In this document: in pieces, positions 11,601 to 23,554 of the stretch
Position numbering within the stretch: position 1 is the stretch's first letter
Layout of the letters: each line of letters opens with the position of its first letter
From: Phoronis australis
Taxonomy: Eukaryota > Phoronida > Phoronidae
DNA length: 64,000 nt
Assembly (NCBI GenBank): GCA_002633005.1
Contig: NMRA01000527.1
Span: forward strand, 188,001 to 252,000
Reading direction: 5' to 3'
Program-made: the position numbers and the translations under genes
The notes under the pieces: model-generated
What the model was told of the DNA's origin: nothing
What the model saw: the letters and a program-made list of their open reading frames with translations, nothing else
Databases searched by the model: none

Positions 11601-14600
11601 GCTATAAGAACCATTCTTTAAATGGTTTCAACGCGAATAAGCAAAGCACTTTGAAATCAAGGTTTCTTTTTGACATTTCATTTATCAATAAAAGTGTGAA
11701 CTAGCCATTTTTTGTGACAGCATCATTGAGCCTTTCTGTCGCGTGTACATGCTGCACTTCTTATTAGTCTGAGTGAGTGATAGATATGTGCAGAAACTTG
11801 TGTGTGCTTATTTGCACATGTGCTGAAGTGAATGAACACTGTATTGTCATAGATTTGGACATGTGCTGAAGTGAATGAACACTGTATTGTCATAGATATG
11901 GACATGTGCTGAAGTGAATGAATACTGTATTGTCATAGATATGGACATGTGCTGAAGTGAATGAATACTGTATTGTCATAGATTTGGACATGTGCTGAAG
12001 TGAATGAACACTGTATTGTCATAGATATGGACATGTGCTGAAGTGAATGAACATTGCATTGTCATAGATTTGGACATGTGCTGAAGTGAATGAACACTGT
12101 ATTGTCATAGATATGGACATGTGCTGAAGTGAATGAACACTGTATTGTCATAGATTTGGACACGTGTTGAAGTGAATGAACATTGCATTGTCATAGATTT
12201 GGACATGTGCTGAAGTGAATGAACACTGTATTGTCATAGATTTCTCTTTGGCGTTATATGTGTTGTATGAAAGATTTTGTAGTTCCCAAGGCTACAATGT
12301 TTTAAGTGTAAAGTATTTTTACATTTCAGCTTTCTCAGCACATCAACGCCATGTCAGAGTGAAGGAAACTGGCTGAGTAGGCTGTGGGTTCGCTCAATTG
12401 AGCCTGTCAAAGACCCACATTCAAGATTACTGTCTGACCTAGATGATGTCTATGAACTCCAAGGTGGGTTTTTGTAGTCCCCAAATTGTTAATGTCGAAG
12501 GTCCTTTTGTTTTGTGGAGTTCTTGTGTTACATAAGAGATTGCTTTTTTCTTAGGGCAGCAGTTCTTGTTACACATTATGTTTGCTTTTGTCTGCAACAT
12601 GAGGATAAAATTGACGATCAAGGTTTCATAAAATTCCATCTTTATTACAAGTACTCGGCGTTTCACAACTTCCACTGAGCTGTATTATCAGGAAATGAAT
12701 ACACGCAATATGCAATCTGCTTGGCGGGAAAATTACGGAGACTTTGAGTAACTGGATGTCACATGGTGACGACATTCTGTTGTGTTGGATTTGTGTTCTA
12801 AAATTTTGAAACTTTTACAAACAGACGGAATTTAAAAGCATCGTGATCTGTTATTAAAATCTATCTTTTGACCAATATCTATCAAATGGCTATTACAAGA
12901 ATTGTTTTTATCCTTAGAATGATCATTAAGTCTAAGTTTTGAAACCGGACAAGTTATGCTGATATATAATGCATTACAGTCAATACAGCTCAAACAATGC
13001 ACTTTATTAGATCACTTCCATGTCGGTGTCGGGAATATTAGGATCTATTAAGTGATACTGAGGGGGAGTAAATATTGTGTCAGCACTTGTGAAAACTTAT
13101 TAGGAGCGGGTCCTGTTGTTAGAATAGGGTACTTTTCTCCTTAATTCAACTTGGCAATATGTTGGAAAAGTTGGACTTTATTATGACAAAATTTTTACCC
13201 AAACGAAACACTTAGAAAACATCACCTATTCTAAGTTTGTTTTGGTCGACACAAGACGTGTTAAAAACAAGCTTTATGACATTTTGATCACTAGAAACAG
13301 TTAGACAAATTTGGCAAGTATTTAGTGCAAAATAATAAGAATTGCATTAATCCATCGTATTAATTATGACAACTTACGTACTGGTGACTTGTTAACACTT
13401 TACCAGCCCTGTTAAACTAACAATGAATGCACACTTTCTTGGCTGTTTGTGTATGTTAATGAGCGCTTTACTATTTTCAGTGCACTGTGTCAAGCCAGAA
13501 AACATGTTGGAATACCTGCAACAATAGTAAGTCAGTGTTGAGTTTTTAGTGCGGTCTGGAAAAGAGGGAAAATGAAGTGGTACCCGCAGGGCTTGGAATT
13601 CTCCTCTTTTATGTGTTCGATTTCCTCTTAATATTTGACTTCCAATTAACTCTTTTTTGTCTCTTTTTTCATTATTTTGACTTTATTCATGTAAAAATAT
13701 CTATTTCAGTTAAATTTTACAACTCAAAAAATATTTTTATCGTGCAAANTAACCTATTTGTGGAACGATATTTCCCCTGGAAAATTTTCATCTTTTATCT
13801 TTGATCTTTCCAAGCCCTGTAGTCAACTAGGCTTTGTACAATCCAAGTGTGGACACCAAGGACGACATGACTTGTGAGGCATTTTTTAGCCAGAGTTATT
13901 GGTTTTCACTCATTCATAACTTGTTCCTTGAAGGTGTTAAGATGGCATCCTGAGGACAAGTCGATGTAACAGTGCCTTTTTATAAATTTATCCATGTCAT
14001 ATCATAGTCAAACTTTAAATTGGGGTTGGATTCCTGTTTTCTGCATAGCAGTTACTTTAATATAGTATGACAATGTAGCAGTTACTTTAAAGTAGTATGA
14101 CAATGTATCGGTTACTTTTAGTATGACAATGTTTTGTTGATAAATAAACTAATCATCAGTTCTCATTTTTCTTTTGCTTGCTCGTAATTTTATATTTTTT
14201 ATTGTTTTGTATTCACAGTGTTCATGTTTCAGTAAACAGGTACAAAAAACTATAACTCATGACTACTGGACTTACTATACTGCAGACTTCCGTGCATGGA
14301 TGAATAATGATATCCATTGTGCGTTTTAGTGAACGTTTCGCTGATGTCATGAAAGCCAAGAAAACTGGTGCTGAACTGGCTGGCAGTTGGACTGTGATGA
14401 TAGGGGATCAAGATGAGGCCAGTATGTAGGCACGGGCAAAAAGGAATTTTAGTCAAATGAAATGCTCCCTGAGCAATTCAAAGATCTCCAATTTACATCC
14501 TGCGATTAGGATGGTATATAAATGGTACCTTGAACCTCTATCAAAGTTGGGACCTTGTACCCCATTCATAGTGGAATTCCTGAAAATGGCAAGAATAGTT

Positions 14601-17600
14601 TCCATGCTTGCAAAGCGAAAAAGGGCAGAATTTTCTAGAAAACCTGCAGAAAATGTCATAAGATGAATTAAAGCCTAACTTTAACGGAATTTTGGTTATT
14701 TTAGATGTATTGGGCTAACCAGATAGTCCTAGCAAAGCCTTAGTAAAGTAAGAAACCGCGAGTTCAATCATGCAAATGTAAGCCCGTCAAATGATAGGCG
14801 AAGCTGCCTTTTCATGCGTTGTTGCATCACCGTGAGATCCCTGCACAAACAACAAAAAGCCAATAACAGTTGTATTGAATAGGGGTCTGAATAGAATATC
14901 ATTGCGTGCGGGCGGTATTCACAAAGGTGGTTCTCACGGTGACGTAGACAAAAGCAAACTAATATGCCTAACATTTCTTTACATTTGGCAATTTATGGCA
15001 CTAGTTGGCTTAGAGCGATGTCCTTAACATACCGTAGGAACCAAATTTACGCGTGTTACCATTAAAGATAGGCTTTAAAAACACTCGGTGAGTCCTATCA
15101 GGAGAACCTGCTTTCAGTTGTGTTTGATAGCGGTCCTTAACAAAAAACGATGTCTGTTTTGTAGTAAACAAATGTGATACAGAAAATGAAATGACAGCAT
15201 GAGTGAGATCTTGTGAGTCAAAGGGTCTATAAGATACGTAAAACTACTGTAGGTGATCAGTGCAATAGGCCCTCCTGACCGGCCCGCGCACGTCTTGTAC
15301 AATGTGTACCAGACCGCCTGCAATTATTCTTTCCACTCCAAGTTTTACAGTATGTTACACTGAATTGACCATGGTTTGTTCATTCCTGTGTATGCTTTAT
15401 GATTTTCATACAAGGTGTTAATTCCATGGATCATTAACAGAGTTTTGCATTCAGGGGAATGTTACCCCTTTGAAGATGTTTTTGGTCAGTTTGTCATAAT
15501 TTGCTTGTCTGAAAGGTTTTTCAGCCTTTGCCGTCAGTTTCAATATAAAATAAATTATTTACAAAAAATAATTCTTCAAACTGGAAGTCTGATGCTGTGA
15601 TCAAGTCACACAAAGCAAATGCCGTGCCGAATCAGCTTAATCTCTGTTACATTAATTTATTGCCTGTGTCTGGCATCATTTGCTCAAATCAAATGGGAAA
15701 TTGTTTTTGACTTGATCGGAGACTAAAAATCGGTGGGCGCCTCTGCTGTGAAGCACAGTTATTAGAATGAAAATGCTAGAGAGCACAGCTTACTCTCACC
15801 AACTGACTTTCCGAAACTTGATGACTACGCCACACTTTTGTTTTGAAAAACAGTTATATTTGATGTCTTCATTTTTATGGAAAGAAGTTGAGAATGCCTT
15901 TTATTGTGTGTAAAATCTGCCAAATTGATCAAAAGCACAATAAAAAAGGTTAATGGTTTCTTTGACTCCAGTGTGCCACCCATTCTGTTTCAGTTCACTT
16001 GTGGAGATACAAGGGTGGTTATCCAGTTCTGAACCGTGCAACACAAATATACAGAACAGATGAGGTTTGCTTTTCAAGTTTAAAGTTTTATGTTTACAAA
16101 TTTCTCATCTCTGTGCATGTTTCATACCTAGGTGGGGAACGCGTCATTTCCGTAACCAATGAAATAATTTTATTGTGACAAGTGAATAGTAAAACATCCA
16201 ATCTTTGAGCGAATTAGTTCTTTTGAAGAGCTTGATTTCTGAGAAGTTGTATTCGCTGTATTATTTCTGCAGATAAATGTGTTCAGGCATTCGCAATTTG
16301 GACGTGTGCGAGTTGATATACAATGTGCAATTCAAAGTGTGATATCACATTAAAATCTACACTTTCAATGTACGTTCAATGGTTCACCTACTAAGATCAT
16401 AGTAATTCGAAAATCTGACTGAAAGTTTGGTATTTTAATCCTTCAGATTTCAATGAAAATTGACTCTGATGACATTGCGCCATTTGATTTTTGGGCTGAT
16501 TCAGCTACTGCAGCACCTCCTGGTGGCCCTTAAAAATGTATCGTATGCAATGCACATTGGGTACATGTCAACGCCTCAACATTGCTCTTGTTGAAATAAG
16601 AAGTGTTATTGAAAAGAATAGATGACTGTTCAGATTTCAGAATTTAGTGTGATTTTGCTACAATTTTATTGTGATGAGTACTAACTTCACAGAACACAAG
16701 GGTGGTCAAGTGTTGAAGCCCTTCTTGATACCACCCATTTCTTGTAATCAGAAAAACAAGCTTTCATCCGTTGACTGTATTTTTGTTTTTGCTCTTACGT
16801 TCCCCGCAATTTTTGACCTCAGGCATGCGTTTTTCACAACCAATTGTGAACAGAGATTGATAAAAGAAAACCCCATTATCACCCATTGTGTCGGGTTTTT
16901 AAGTCTCAAGTGTCATTGCTTCAAATTAATCTACGCTCTCTGATTTCAGGAAATTTTGCAGTACCGACTTCAGAGAAACAAGATGCTACGGTCTCGTAAC
17001 AATCAGATTCTTCTTAGGTTTAGTTTCTGGCCACAGGTGGAGCAGCGAGATGGGCCCAACTTGTATGAGCTTCGCAGTTATGTTTTGAGGGTGAGTTGAG
17101 CCTGTGTTTGTGAATCGCTGTTACTTCAAACTCTGATTTTTATACGCTCATGTATTTATATGTGGTCACATATTCCCGTCATCTCAGTCCATTGTCCGTC
17201 CGTCCACGTCTGTGTCTCCTAAACCCCATGCCGGATCATTGTGAAATTTGCCAAGTGAAATCCTATGAACGGGGCTACGCATGACTACAACTTTTGGACG
17301 GATCAGACTACCATTCTGCCCCTAGTGGCAACTTTATTTCTTTTTACATTAGCCGGAGTTCTTAGTCATTTGAAATATCCCATCGCCATTATTGTGCAAA
17401 AGAAATTTTGCTTATAGAAGTGATTGTGAAAACGCAGTGAATTTTATACAGGCCTAACTCAAAAGAGTTTTGGAGTGCAACTTGCTGAGCAATTGTTAAG
17501 TCCAGAGTTTGTAGCCATTGCCAATCTGACCATCTTGGAGCCATCTCTATTAGGGTAATAACAACAGAGCCTAAGGAGGAAAAGTGTATAAATGTGTCAA

Positions 17601-20600
17601 TTGTTATTCAGGTACACAAAGCTTACACTGTGCTGAATAAGTCAGTGTCTTCACTGAAAATACCACTGTGGTAGAAAAGCAGTGTCCTCTCTCAATTTTA
17701 ACTTGGTTGTCCTTTACCATCAGGTGATACTTTCAGAAAATAAGCGAAACGTTGTGTATTCCTATGAATGTGACAACGGATGACAATGACTTTCAGTTGT
17801 ATTCAACTGCCGCTATGCTCCCTAGTGGCGTTTTAGTTGTTTGGGTTTTCCACTAGAATTCCTTGATGAATTTTTGTGAAATTTCTAACAGATGGATGTC
17901 ACGACTTGACTTTAATCAGACAATTCAGTAGAGAATAACAAGTTTAAAAGAAACAATATTTAACCTTTATCCTGCGCTAGGCGAGGTCAGCCGACATGCC
18001 AATTATCCTATTAAAATGCGTTGGGTGTACTCAATCGACTATAATAAGTTACAGCTGGGCTGCGCTAGGAGAGTGCACTCACCCCAGGACACTAGTGATT
18101 TTCATTCAGAAATTGTAAGAGCCCTGGAATGTTGTTCAGATATGTGACCATGAGCATTCCATACTTCACAACTTCCTCTACTGTTCTCCAATTTAAACCA
18201 TATGGCTGTGATTACTAGTTTGGGAGATATTGGCAGGTTTATGTAAGTGTAGACACATAGTTTCATTATATGGCTGGAGCCATACAGGAGAGGATGACAG
18301 TGGATCAGTTTGCTTTCACCAAGGCTATGATAAAGACTTACACATGGTGAAAATCTCCATTAAATTCNAAGCAAAACGTTGTGTATTCCTATGAATGTGA
18401 CAACGGATGACAATGACTTTCAGATGTATTCAACTGCCGCTATGCTCCCTAGTGGCGTTTTAGTTGTTTGGGTTTTCCACTAGAATTCCTTGATGAATTT
18501 TTGTGAAATTTCTAACAGATGGATGTCACGACTTGACTTTAATCAGACAATTCAGTAGAGAATAACAAGTTTAAAAGAAACAATATTTAATGAAGCTTCA
18601 ACATTAAACGAACACTTTACACACAAACACTAATAAGTTTCATAACTGGGTCGACCACTCTCGTGTGGCACCCAAACTAATATCACCGAGTCAGAGTCTA
18701 ACTTATCATTTCACACAGTTCGTGCGCAGTCACTTGTGATCAGTGCCTTCCTTTTAGCATCCAACTTTGAACACCATCATCTTGCGGTCCCACTTTGTCT
18801 GCTGAATGTCACAAGTCTTCACTGTCGACACAAACGTTCCACTTTCTCTAAACAGCTTCTAGACACGTCTACACTGTGTCACGGCTGACTCTCTACTGCC
18901 GCACCCAGGTCGAACATTTGAATGCGCCCGGCCAACACAGCAGTTCATTTACATATAAATGTCCCGGCAACAATCGCTGAACACTGACGCCGGCGACGTA
19001 ACAGACAATGTTCACAATAAGTGTCTATTCTTTACAATGGATTTCTTTTAAGAAGTCGAGGATGCATTTCAATTTTTGGACCAATTTGACTAATTCTGTG
19101 CCTTGTAGTGGCGTATTTTTGGAGTCTGTCTTTATGTCATCCAAACCGCTGGAAGGATCATTGTGAAAATTAGCATATGTGTTCCTACCTAGAAGATAAC
19201 GACTAACGATAATTTTTGGATGGGTCTGAGAAATGTGGTGCCCCTAGTGGCAATTTTATTATTTTCATATTACCTGGCTGATACTAATTAATACCCCTTA
19301 GAAACATACCATTTGTGGTGCAGTCTTGGATGTGTTACAGTGTATTGCATTGGATAGTCGTCGTTCATGTTTTGTATAGAATTTACTCCTCAGTTAATTT
19401 GGGGGCATTTTTGATTGAAAGTGTCACCATCGTGTTTTTAGCTTGAAGCAGTGTCAAAAAGTTGATCAGAGGAGAATTGCTCAACTTTCCTCTCGATTGG
19501 GAGGTCTTCTGCTGGTGTTTTTGAAATGACTTAGTAATGTAACTTCATATGCTTTCGTTTTTTTCTTGTTTGTTTCCTTGACCTTCCAAGTTTAGTGATC
19601 AATTTTTCTTGTAGCCTGGTACCATGATTGAATGGGGAAACCACTGGTGAGTAGAATTACTGTTGCTTAAAAGGAAACCAAACCGAGTTTTAGCCTATTA
19701 ACAGATACTAATGACTTTGCCATCCAATTCCCTGAAACAAAGTAAAGCTCTGTAACCCTCAACAACCCTCAAACGTTTGGAGGAAAAATTGAAAATTTCT
19801 TTCAAAGTCTGCTAAACGGGCAAGCGTGGACTTTGCTTTTAGTGGGAAAAGAACACCCACCAAGGACCATAATGTTCAATCTGTGACATAGGGAATATTA
19901 GTTTTAGCTTGGAATGATCGACACCAGTGATGCATTAGCAGATGAATGAACGAAGATTGATGGAAATCATCAAAACAGGGTTTTGTAATCCTTTTTACAT
20001 TAAAATTTTTGAATGGGGGGTTACATCGCATGTTGCACTTTTGATCAGCACTTCATGTCCTGAGGTTTGTCATAATTTTAGAAAAAGGCCCTGAACATGT
20101 ATAAAAGATTTGTCTTGGTTTGTCCCAACACTTAATATAGCGTCACTTTTCAAAGGATTCAAACTACATCTCCCCTTAGTGGCACGTTTGTTTGGTAGCA
20201 CGTTACCTCTACAATAGACTGTTTCAGTGGGAATCTGAACCAAACTATACGTAAATATTGTGAGGTGACTACTGACTGTGTAGTAACTTCTCTTCGTTAT
20301 CCCAGGAACCGAGGAATCAATATGCGCCAGGTGAAGGATGAAGCTTGTGGTGGTTTTTTCTCACACATCGGTGAACTTTATCACGTACATCACTTATGGG
20401 GTAAGACATTGGTTTGGTGACTTCCCAATATCCCTTAAAGGAATAGAACCATATTTTTCTTTGCTTTATGAAGGTATGAGTTCATAAAACTTGTTACGGG
20501 ATCTAATCTGTATCCCGCCAACTCCTACGTTTATCGTCGTCTCAGTATGCAAACATCCGACAAGCTGCTGACATCAGACACAGACTATACTGAAGACAAT

Positions 20601-23343
20601 CCTAAATTGTAGTGACTGCTGCTGCAGCAGGAACTCATCGACCAGTCAAAATTGTTGTCTGTTCGTGATGCCATGCGGCTGAGTCTACTAGGTTGTATAT
20701 TTGAAGATTTTTGGAGAGAAATTTATTCCTTGCCAAAGATTTCCCTTTGTTGTGAATTTGCATTTAGTGTTTTGTTTAAATATTTCTATAAGTTTTAAAG
20801 CAATTAAGTTCTTGAAAACCAGTTAACTGTTCTTCAAATACGCATATTCCATATTGTCACACCTTAGGCCCATGGACCTATATCCGAAATAATGCCTTTT
20901 TTACCAAGTGGTTTGCATATTGGCGCATGCGCCTAAGTTTCAGCAGTACGGTATGTACTTATCAATGGTTTATTGTCTCTGGGATTTGTTATTGTATTAA
21001 TATGTTTTCTGTGCAGCTTACAAAGATCTTCAGACTAGGAAAGAGATACGAGAGTCTGCTTGGAGAAAGCCTGGCTGGGATGAAATCGTGACTTACACAG
21101 GTAAATATACTAAATAATTTCCTCCAACTCTTTAAGAGTTAATGAAGTTACCTTTAAACGCTCTGATGTCATTGGCGCTTGTCCTTTCTTCGGGTGGTTA
21201 GTCTTCGTCCTCAGCCGTTTCGTGGCTGTCCACAACGACCTCTGGAGGTGCACCAACCGAGTTGACCAGGCTCGGTCCAGGACTGTATGGCTCATCTTGT
21301 CTCTTACTACTTCAGTGATGCAGCATCACAAGCCTGCCCACTTCCTCTAGACCTCTTGCACCAGTGTTCCTTCCTCTTCCTCCATGTCCACTGCGACGCC
21401 CTCTCCGCTCGCTCGCCTATAACACGGATGGCCTTCTTCCTTTCCTTTCCTGTCACCCCTAATGCACGAAATACCCTCCATACTGACTGCCCAACAAATC
21501 CCCTGCACCCAGCTTCAACTGGCCTGCACCATACTCTCCACCTCCTCCTTCGACATTCCTCGCACAACTGTTAATATTTCTCTTTCTTCCTTTCATGTGC
21601 TTCATCTATCCACTCTTCCCATGGCACTGTCAGCTCCAGCAATATTACCTGCTTCGTTGCCGGTGACCACATCACGATATCTGGTCTCAAACTTGTCTCC
21701 GCTATCTCACTTGGGAAGGTCATCCTTCGGTACAGATCGACGTTCATTTTCCAGTCTTTCGCCGTGTTCAGTACACCTCCTCCTCCTGTATGTCCCCGAG
21801 TTGAAGTGCCTGCCAGCACAAAATTAACAAACTGTGGCCCCTTCAGCACTTTCCGCTCCTCCTTGCATTCCCTCTCAAGGCTCTCCGCGATCACCTCCAG
21901 AACCTGGTCATGCCTCCAAGTATATCGCCCGTCTGATGATGCTGATGAGCATGATGACAGCACATGTTCCAGGTTTGCTTGCTTCTTACACAATACACAA
22001 GTCAGATCTTCCACTAATCCCCACACACACACAAAATGGTTGGGCTGGGCAAAACATCATACATCGACCTCAGCAAAAACCTCAATCTACTCTCCTGCAT
22101 TGTCCAGATCTCTTGCCACTTCAAACTCCTCTGTCCAACTCCCTGCCAATTCAGCCAACTGCCTTGCTGCCTCATGCCTGCAGCTCTGGCTCTTTTTGTT
22201 TCTTCTTACATGGTTCTCACTTGCCGCTGTATCATGCTACGTCTCTCCTTAGGACTCACTTCTCCCCAACGTGCCTGTGGAAACAAACCAAGTCCTTGTC
22301 TGCCCACTGCAACTGTGCCTACTATATCATCATGCCTGAGTCTTTCCTCTGCCTGCTTCACAGCTTGTGATGCTAGTCACTTTCTTCCTACATCGACCCT
22401 GACTCTGGCTCCTCACACTTTCTCGTCCGCGCTGTCCCTCAGAGTTAACACTTGACTCGCCTTCCCGACTTTAAACTCCTCCACCAGCGATGTGATGGGT
22501 AACTGCAGCTTGGACCCAGTGCTGTATAATCCTACACTGCTAAAACTCCTTGGTACACCCAACCACCTTCGTAGAAAGGAACTCACTAGACACTCCACTG
22601 CCTCTGCTGTTGATGTTGAAACATTGTACACCAATAATGACCACAGTGCCCTAGGTAGCTCTCCATGCTGGTCAATCCATGTTTTAAACTTGCCTGGCAA
22701 TCCACACTTAGTCTTCTATTTGGCCTTTGATGGCAGCCACGCTGACCACATCTTTGAGAGTACGGTCGAACCATTTTCCCAGGCTCTTTACTGTAATTGT
22801 GTCGTATACTGGTCGAAAGACTGCATTGTCTGGTACATGGGGCTATTCATGTTATGGTTCAAATCAACCCGCCTACTTGAGTTTTGTGCACCATTGTAAT
22901 CACCCTCAACTTAAAATAGTTACAAACCCAAGTTCCATCCAAGAAGTGAACTTCTTACTTAAACCACTTACCGCTATAAAATTAGTCTCAATTTGTTCCT
23001 TACTCAGATGAGAATTGATTTCAGGGTTTTTAAAGAATTAATAGCTCGTTATTCCACGGTGCATAAAATGACTTGCTGTGACAAGCCAACTTGTGGGGCC
23101 TAATCTACAGCAGTAATAAACTAGTAGTACCTTCGAAGCCTGAAAGCATCTCCAATTTCTCGTAGGAACGATCTGAGACCAATTTCATAACTGTAAGTGG
23201 TTTAAATCAAAAGTTGTTTTTTATGTTGGAAGGTGGATTTATACCAAGACATGTTGCAGTTTCTTACGTCTCTTTCAGTTCCCCTGATGCGTTACATGAA
23301 GTCGAGAATATTGGTGCCTACTCCGTTCTCACCTCTACAGTAA
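8678..23343 (+). CDS. NIPSNAP1/2-type mitochondrial protein, complete
   Basis: Ten exons: 8678-8760, 12330-12463, 13481-13526, 14330-14421, 15994-16064, 16950-17090, 19615-19646, 20306-20400, 21017-21100, 23279-23343. Borders are GT-AG, all phases agree, and the 843 nt encode 280 aa, close to human NIPSNAP1 (284). Exon 1 encodes an Arg/Ser-rich, acid-free N-terminus ([20 protein letters not shown]) typical of a mitochondrial transit peptide. Then come [71 protein letters not shown] and the family C-terminus [14 protein letters not shown]...SPLQ. These lie in two NIPSNAP (dimeric alpha-beta barrel) domains. Known family members sit in the mitochondrial matrix and, in mammals, are displayed on damaged mitochondria to recruit autophagy adaptors. 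Whether that holds here is inference. The NIPSNAP3 branch fits less well because the C-terminal block is of the 1/2 type. Confidence 0.96.
9871..10115. repeat. Two diverged ~130-bp direct repeats in NIPSNAP intron 1
   Basis: The blocks near 9871 and 10001 share AGAACCG, ATTTCACAC.GCCC, TAGTTCTGCTC and TTGTGAAACT in order. No ORF is kept. It is probably an old local duplication. Confidence 0.55.
11817..12246. repeat. 43-bp minisatellite, ten units, in NIPSNAP intron 1
   Basis: Units start CATGTGCTGAAGTGAATGAA and repeat every 43 bp at 11817, 11860, 11903 and on to 12204. Variants differ at a few fixed sites: GATTTGG or GATATGG, and AACACTG, AATACTG or AACATTG. The mix of variants suggests unequal exchange or slippage. 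The array ends about 80 bp before the exon 2 acceptor. Confidence 0.97.
13749..13749. other. Ambiguous base (N)
   Basis: A single undetermined base inside NIPSNAP intron 3, in a T-rich stretch. It has no effect on the gene model. Confidence 0.99.
16511..16529 (-). promoter_or_regulatory. CTCF-like motif
   Basis: On the minus strand this reads GGCCACCAGGAGGTGCTG. It matches most of the CTCF core (CCASYAGRKGGCRS) as I know it, with AGGAGGTG in place of AGGGGGCG. It lies in NIPSNAP intron 5. It is a sequence match only; occupancy is unknown. Confidence 0.3.
17215..17345 (+). repeat. CCCCTAGTGGC intronic repeat, copy 1
   Basis: It runs from GGATCATTGTGAAA through ACTTTTGGACGGATC to TGCCCCTAGTGGCAA-TTTATT. 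A diverged relative lies at 19130-19270, and shorter related cores occur at 17818, 18445 and 20171. All are on the plus strand in NIPSNAP introns 6 and 7. Confidence 0.6.
17742..17963 (+). repeat. 222-bp duplicated block, first copy
   Basis: AAGCGAAACGTTGTGTATTC onward is repeated almost base for base at 18369-18590. I see only two substitutions (G/A near the start and T/A after CTTTCAG). Both are in NIPSNAP intron 6. Confidence 0.9.
18368..18590 (+). repeat. 222-bp duplicated block, second copy, preceded by N
   Basis: The copy begins at 18369, immediately after the ambiguous base at 18368. That junction suggests the duplication may come from joining two overlapping or allelic contigs rather than being biological. 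The 400 bp between the copies is unique in this window. Confidence 0.85.
19130..19270 (+). repeat. CCCCTAGTGGC intronic repeat, copy 2
   Basis: It shares GGATCATTGTGAAAATT, AATTTTTGGATGGGTCTGA and GTGCCCCTAGTGGCAATTTT with copy 1 at 17215-17345, at clearly lower than recent identity. Confidence 0.6.
21113..22890 (-). mobile_element. Degenerate non-LTR retrotransposon 3' fragment (zinc knuckle + RLE type)
   Basis: Minus-strand coding remnant in the last NIPSNAP intron. From the 5' side: [16 protein letters not shown] near 22760, then [20 protein letters not shown]... and [16 protein letters not shown] (22413-22700), a post-polymerase region. Next is a cysteine-histidine knuckle [17 protein letters not shown] and [19 protein letters not shown] (21571-22032). 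After that, [10 protein letters not shown]...[12 protein letters not shown] and AHERKKEKY resemble the PD-(D/E)XK-like endonuclease of R2/R4/NeSL-type elements, followed by [20 protein letters not shown]. It is broken by an in-frame TAA at 21571-21573 and a frameshift near a CA-rich run at about 22022-22035, where VYDVLPSP leaves the frame. The reverse-transcriptase catalytic core is absent, so this is a 5'-truncated dead copy. The open plus-strand frames here are antisense shadows. Confidence 0.85.
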
Positions 23344-23554
23344 CAGCTATAGATCGTTTGTTGCTTCGTGTACTTCCTGTTGACTACCGCAGTTTGAGAG
23401 AGATTGTCAACGTTATTCGCATAGAAGTTGAAGAACTGGTGCTCCATTTTCGATGGACCGTGGCTACTCAATATTGGTTTCTTTGCTGCATTTGTTGACA
23501 TAAGCATGCACGTTTGAAGTTGTTCAGTCACAGGGGACCCTTGTTCATAATAAA
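23344..23554 (+). other. Putative NIPSNAP 3' UTR with AATAAA
   Basis: The stop TAA is at 23341-23343 and the first AATAAA downstream on the plus strand is at 23549-23554, giving a plausible 3' UTR of about 220 bp. The cleavage site itself cannot be seen. Confidence 0.5.

Noticed and set aside
21287-22455. Several long plus-strand open frames in the last NIPSNAP intron
   Set aside because: They are antisense to the retrotransposon coding remnant. Their Ser/Pro/Leu/His-rich make-up is what the opposite strand of that element would give, and no plus-strand frame resembles a family.
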